DNA of 64,000 bases from Megalopta genalis (lineage: Eukaryota; Arthropoda; Insecta; Hymenoptera; Halictidae), in assembly GCF_051020955.1 (NCBI RefSeq), contig NC_135020.1, positions 682,501 to 746,500 of the forward strand, in the 5' to 3' direction. Of this stretch, positions 60,661-64,000 are shown in pieces (positions within the stretch are counted from its first letter, which is position 1; every line of letters starts with the position of its first letter). The notes under the pieces are model-generated. The model was not told the origin of the DNA and made no database searches. It was given only the letters and a program-made list of their open reading frames with translations. The translations under genes were made by a program, and so were the position numbers.

Positions 60661-60803
60661 TTGTTGTTCTTGTTGTTCTTGTTGTTCTTGCTGTTCTTTC
60701 TGTTCATGTTGATCTTGTTGTTCTTGTTGTTGTTGTCCTTGTTGTTCTTGTTGTTCTTGTTGTTCTTGTTGTTCTTGTTGTTCTTGTTGTTCTTGTTGTT
60801 CTT

Positions 60804-60834
<31 letters not shown>

Positions 60835-61555
60835 CTCTTGTTCTGGTTGTTCTTGTTGTTCTTGTTGTACTTGTTGTTCTTGTTGTTCTTGTTCTTGTTG
60901 TTGTTGTTGTTCTTGTTTTTGTTGTTCTTGTTGTTGATGTTGTTGTTCTTGCTGTTCTTGTTCTTGTTGCTCTTGTTGTTCTTGTTGTTCCGGTTGTTCA
61001 TGTTGTTGATCTTGTTGTTGTTGTTGTTCTTATTTTTGTTGTTGTTTTTGTTGTTTTTCTTGCTGTTCTTGTTCTTGTTGTTCTTGTTGTTCTTGTTGTT
61101 CTTGTTGTTCTTGTTGCTCTTGTTGCTCTTGTTGATCTTGTTGTTCTTGTTGTTCTTGTCGTTCTTGTTGCTCTTGTTGCTTTTGTTGCTCTTGTTGCTG
61201 TTGTTGTTCTTGTTGTTCTGGTTGTTGATGTTCTTGTTGTTCATGTTGTTGTTGTTCTTGATGTTCTTGTTGTTCTTGTTGTTCTTGTTGATCTTGTTGT
61301 TCTTGTTGTTCTTGTTGTTCTTGTTGTTCTTGTTGTTCTTGTTGTTCTTGTTGTTCTTGTTGTTCATGTTGTTGTTGTTCTTGTTGTTCTTGTTGTTCTT
61401 GTTGATCTTGTTGTTCTTGTTGTTCTTGTTGCTCTTGTTGCTCTTGTTGCTCTTGTTGCTCTTGTTGCTGTTGTTGTTCTTGTTGTTCTGATTGTTGATG
61501 TTCTTGTTGTTCATGTTGTTGTTGTTCTTGTTGTTCTTGGTGTTCTTGTTGTTCT
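60661..61555 (+). repeat. Right flank, first part
   Basis: Undoubled continuation after D2: TTTCTG/TTCATG/TGATC module, short arrays, TACTTG, a TGATGTTG module, then a segment (about 60985-61255) with TTCCGGTTGTTCATG, TTCTTATTTTTG and GTTTTTCTTGCTG that closely resembles unit A1 at about 1617-1900. Ends at a CTAG (61554). Confidence 0.78.
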
Positions 61556-61808
61556 AGTTGTTGTTGTCGTTGTTGTTCTTGTTGTTCTTGTTGATCTTAG
61601 TGCTCTTCTTGCTCTTGTTGCTCTTGTTGCTCTTGTTGCTCTTGTTGCTGTTGTTGCTGTTGTTGTTCTGGTTGCTGATGTTCTTGTTGTTTATGTTGTT
61701 GTTGTTCTTTTTGTTCTTGTTGTTGTTGTTGTTGTTGTTGGTCTTGTTGTTCTTGTTGTTCTTGATGTTCTTGTTGTTCTTGGTGTTCTTGTTGTTCTTG
61801 TTGTTCTA
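61556..61808 (+). repeat. Short CTC-rich block
   Basis: Contains GTCGTTG, TGATCTTAGTGC (a unique variant near 61592), a CTC run, TTCTGGTTGCTGATG and TTGTTTATG variants, and ends at a CTAG (61806). Point changes are dense compared with the central units. Confidence 0.7.
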
Positions 61809-62201
61809 GTTGTGGTTGTTGTAGTTGTTGTTCTTGTTGTTGTTCTCGTTGATCTCGTTGTTCTCGTTGTTCTCGTTGTTCTTGTTGTTCTTTTTGTTCT
61901 TGTTGTTCTTGTTGTCCTTGTTGTTGTTGTTGCTGTTGTTGTTCTTGTTGTTCATGTTGTTGTTGTTCTGGTTGATGTTGTTGTTCTTGTTCTTGTTTTT
62001 CTTGTTGTTCTTGTTGTTCTTGTTGTTATTGTTGCTCTTGTTGCTCTTGTTGTTCTTGTTGTTCTTGTTGTTCTTGTTATTCTTTTTGTCCTTGTTGTTC
62101 TTGCTGTTGTTGTTCCCGTTGTTCTTGTTGTTGTTGTTGTTGTTCTTGTTCTTGCTGTTCATGTTGTTGTGGTTCTGGTAGATGATGTTGTTCTTGTTCT
62201 T

Positions 62202-62232
<31 letters not shown>

Positions 62233-62546
62233 TTCTTGTTGTTCTTGCTGTTGTTGTTCCTGTTGTTCTTGTTGTTGTTGTTGTTGTTGTTCTTGCTGTT
62301 CTTGTTGCTCTTGTTGTTCTTGTTGTTCTTGTTGTTCTTGTTGTTCTTGTCGTTCCTGTTGTTGTTGTTGTTCTTGTTGTTCTTGTTGTTGTTGTTGTTC
62401 TTGTTTTTGTTGTTCTTCTTGTTGTTGTTGTTGTTCTTGCTGTTCTTGTTCTTGTTGCTCTTGTTGTTCTTGATGTTCTTGTTGTTGTTGTTGTTGCTGT
62501 TGTTGTTGTTGTTGTTGTTGTTGTCCTTGTTGTTCTTGTTGTTCTT

Positions 62547-62577
<31 letters not shown>

Positions 62578-63282
62578 TTCTTGTTGTTCTTGTTATTCTT
62601 GTTGCTCTTGTTATGCTTGTTGTTCTTGTTGTTCTTGTTGTTCTTGCTGTTCTTGTTGTTCTTGTTGTTCTTGTTGTTCTTGTTGATCTTGCTGTTCTTG
62701 TTGATCTTGCTGTTCTTGTTGTTCGTGTTGTTCTTGTTGTTGATGTTGTTCTTGTTTTTGTTGTCCTTGTTGTTGTTTTTGTTCTTGCTGTTCTGGTTGT
62801 TGATGTTCTTGTTGTTCATGTTGTTGTTGTTCTTGTTGTTCTTGATGTTCTTGTTGTTCTTGTTGTCGTTGTTGTTCTTGTTGTTCTTGTTGCTCTTGTT
62901 GCTCTTGTTGCTCTTGTTGCTCTTGTTGCTCTTGTTGCTGTTGTTGTTCTTGTTGTTCTGGTTGTTGATGTTCTTGTTGTTCTTGTTGTTCTTGCTGTTC
63001 TTGCTGTTCATGTTGTTCTTGTTGTTCTTGTTGTTCTTGTTGTTGTTGTCCTTGTTGTTCTTGTTGTTCTTGTTGTTCTTGTTGTTCTTGTTGTTCTTGT
63101 TGTTCTTGTTGTTCTTGTTGTTCTTGTTGTTCTTGTTGTTCTTGTTGTTCTTGTTGTTCTTGTTGTTCTTATTGTTCTTGTTGTTCTTGTTGTTCTTGTT
63201 GTTCTTGTTGTTGTTGTTGTTGTTCTTGCTGTTCTTGTTCTTGTTGTTCTTGTGGTTCTTGTTGTTCTTGTTGTTCTTGTTG

Positions 63283-63354
63283 CTCTTGTTGCTCTTGTTG
63301 CTCTTGTTGCTCTTGTTGCTCTTGTTGCTCTTGTTGCTCTTGTTGCTCTTGTTG
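63283..63354 (+). repeat. CTCTTGTTG array, 8 copies
   Basis: A perfect run of eight units of the T-to-C variant, one of the longest CTC runs; most modules carry four to six. In the - strand Q frame it swaps GAA for GAG, which leaves Glu unchanged. Confidence 0.9.
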
Positions 63355-63731
63355 CTGTTGTTGTTCTGGTTGTTCTGGTTGTTGATGTTCTTGTTGTTCA
63401 TGTTGTTGTTGTTCTTTTTGTTCTTGTTGTTCTTGTTGTTGTTGTTGTTGTTCTTGCTGTTCTTGTTCTTGTTGTTCTTGTGGTTCTTGTTGTTCTTGTT
63501 GCTCTTGTTGCTCTTGTTGTTCTTGTTGTTCTTGTTGTTCTTGTTATTCTTTTTGTCCTTGTTGATCTTGCTGTTGTTGTTCCCGTTGTTCTTGTTGTTG
63601 TTGTTGTTGTTGTTTTTGCTGTTCTTTTTGCTCTTGTTGTTCTTGTTGTTCTTGTTGTTATTGTTGCTCTTGTTGCTCTTGTTGTTCTTGTTGTTGTTGC
63701 TGTTGTTGTTGTTGTTGTCCTTGTTGTTCTT

Positions 63732-63753
<22 letters not shown>

Positions 63754-63762
<9 letters not shown>

Positions 63763-63942
63763 TTCTTGTTGTTCTTGTTGTTCTTGTTGTTCTTGTTGTT
63801 CTTGTTGTTCTTGTTGTTCTTGTTGTTCTTGTTGTTCTTGTTGTTCTTGTTGTTCTTGTTGTTCTTGTTGTTCTTGTTGTTCTTGTTGTTCTTGTTGTTC
63901 TTGTTGTTCTTGTTGTTCTTGTTGTTCTTGTTGTTCTTGTTG
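63754..63942 (+). repeat. Perfect 9-mer array, 21 copies
   Basis: Uninterrupted TTCTTGTTG between a CTC unit and the last TTCTGGTTGTTGATG motif of the window. Confidence 0.88.
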
Positions 63943-64000
63943 TTCTGGTTGTTGATGTTCTTGTTGTTCATGTTGTTGTTGTTCTTGTTGTTCTTGAGGT

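Larger units (their letters stand above)
40355..60690 (+). repeat. Large tandem duplication, copy D2 (about 20.3 kb)
   Basis: A head-to-tail copy of D1 with the same modules and point changes. It differs mainly in array lengths, an extra about 1.09 kb near 46.7-47.8 kb, and a 180-bp contraction in the first C unit. It ends in the pure 9-mer run after the TTTTTG/CTTCCTG module near 60650; sequence beyond (TTTCTG, TTCATG, TGATC) is the undoubled right flank. Near identity of the copies suggests a recent duplication or an assembly error. Confidence 0.88.
1..64000. repeat. Degenerate (TTCTTGTTG)n macro-satellite filling the window
   Basis: Every line of the window is built from the 9-mer TTCTTGTTG or one-base variants of it, with no unique sequence between. 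Variants are mostly T to C (CTCTTGTTG, TTCTCGTTG, TTCTTGCTG, TCCTTGTTG), T to G (TTCTGGTTG) or T to A (TTCTTGATG, TTCTAGTTG), plus loss or gain of one TTG triplet. A is nearly absent from the + strand. The triplet register is held throughout except at 14 one-base losses. No gene, RNA or transposon is recognisable. It is either a satellite or the inside of a giant low-complexity coding repeat on the - strand; the sequence alone does not settle which. Confidence 0.97.
61809..64000 (+). repeat. Right-edge block, diverged modules and arrays
   Basis: Has a TTCTCG head with TGATCTCG, two GTTATTCTTTTTG markers with TTCCCG (62080, 63544) like those of family A, a TGGTAGATGATG marker (62176), CTC runs, TTATGCTTG (about 62611) and a 21-copy pure array. 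The repeat runs off the window end, so the array continues to the right. Confidence 0.78.

Noticed and set aside
1..64000. Telomere or G-quadruplex forming array
   Set aside because: G occurs singly or rarely in pairs; there are no runs of three G, and the unit matches no telomere repeat I know.

Overview
The whole 64 kb is one uninterrupted, imperfect tandem array of the 9-mer TTCTTGTTG (+ strand), which reads CAACAAGAA on the - strand. I see no rRNA, tRNA, CRISPR array, recognisable mobile element, promoter or conventional gene. A pure unit is 6 T, 2 G, 1 C and no A, so the + strand is almost free of A. This points to a eukaryotic satellite or a giant low-complexity exon rather than a bacterial or phage locus. 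The species cannot be told from the sequence.

The array has several levels of structure. (1) 9-bp units and variants: CTCTTGTTG, TTCTCGTTG, TTCTGGTTG, TTCTTGATG, TCCTTGTTG, TTTTTGTTG. (2) Modules of about 50-500 bp with a fixed order of variants. (3) Units of about 1.6-7 kb: family A (1407-7935), family B (9659-25865) and family C (29101-37086, again at 49701-57470). (4) A tandem duplication of about 20 kb: D1 (about 20811-40354) and D2 (about 40355-60690). D2 repeats the B3 right part, a linker, three C units and a tail, and its joint lies in pure 9-mer array. The edges (1-1406 and 60661-64000) hold older, more diverged relatives of the same modules.

Long frames exist on both strands because the repeat is a multiple of three. 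The + strand frames (Leu-Leu-Phe, Val-Val-Leu, Cys-Cys-Ser) and the - strand Asn-Asn-Lys and Thr-Thr-Arg frames look like by-products. The one biologically plausible frame is - strand CAA-CAA-GAA (Gln-Gln-Glu). It stays open for up to 1,558 codons under the standard code although each of its codons is one change from TAA. It has no ATG anywhere that I could find and is broken by recurrent in-phase TAA codons, two TGA codons and 14 single-base losses. It could be the interior of a giant Q/E-rich repeat protein (perhaps with TAA/TAG read as Gln), a decayed coding repeat, or pure satellite. I cannot decide between these from the sequence, so no CDS is called.

The main story is repeat evolution: slippage in 9-bp steps, plus unequal exchange inside pure arrays, which built, deleted and duplicated the larger units in an order that can be read from shared point changes.
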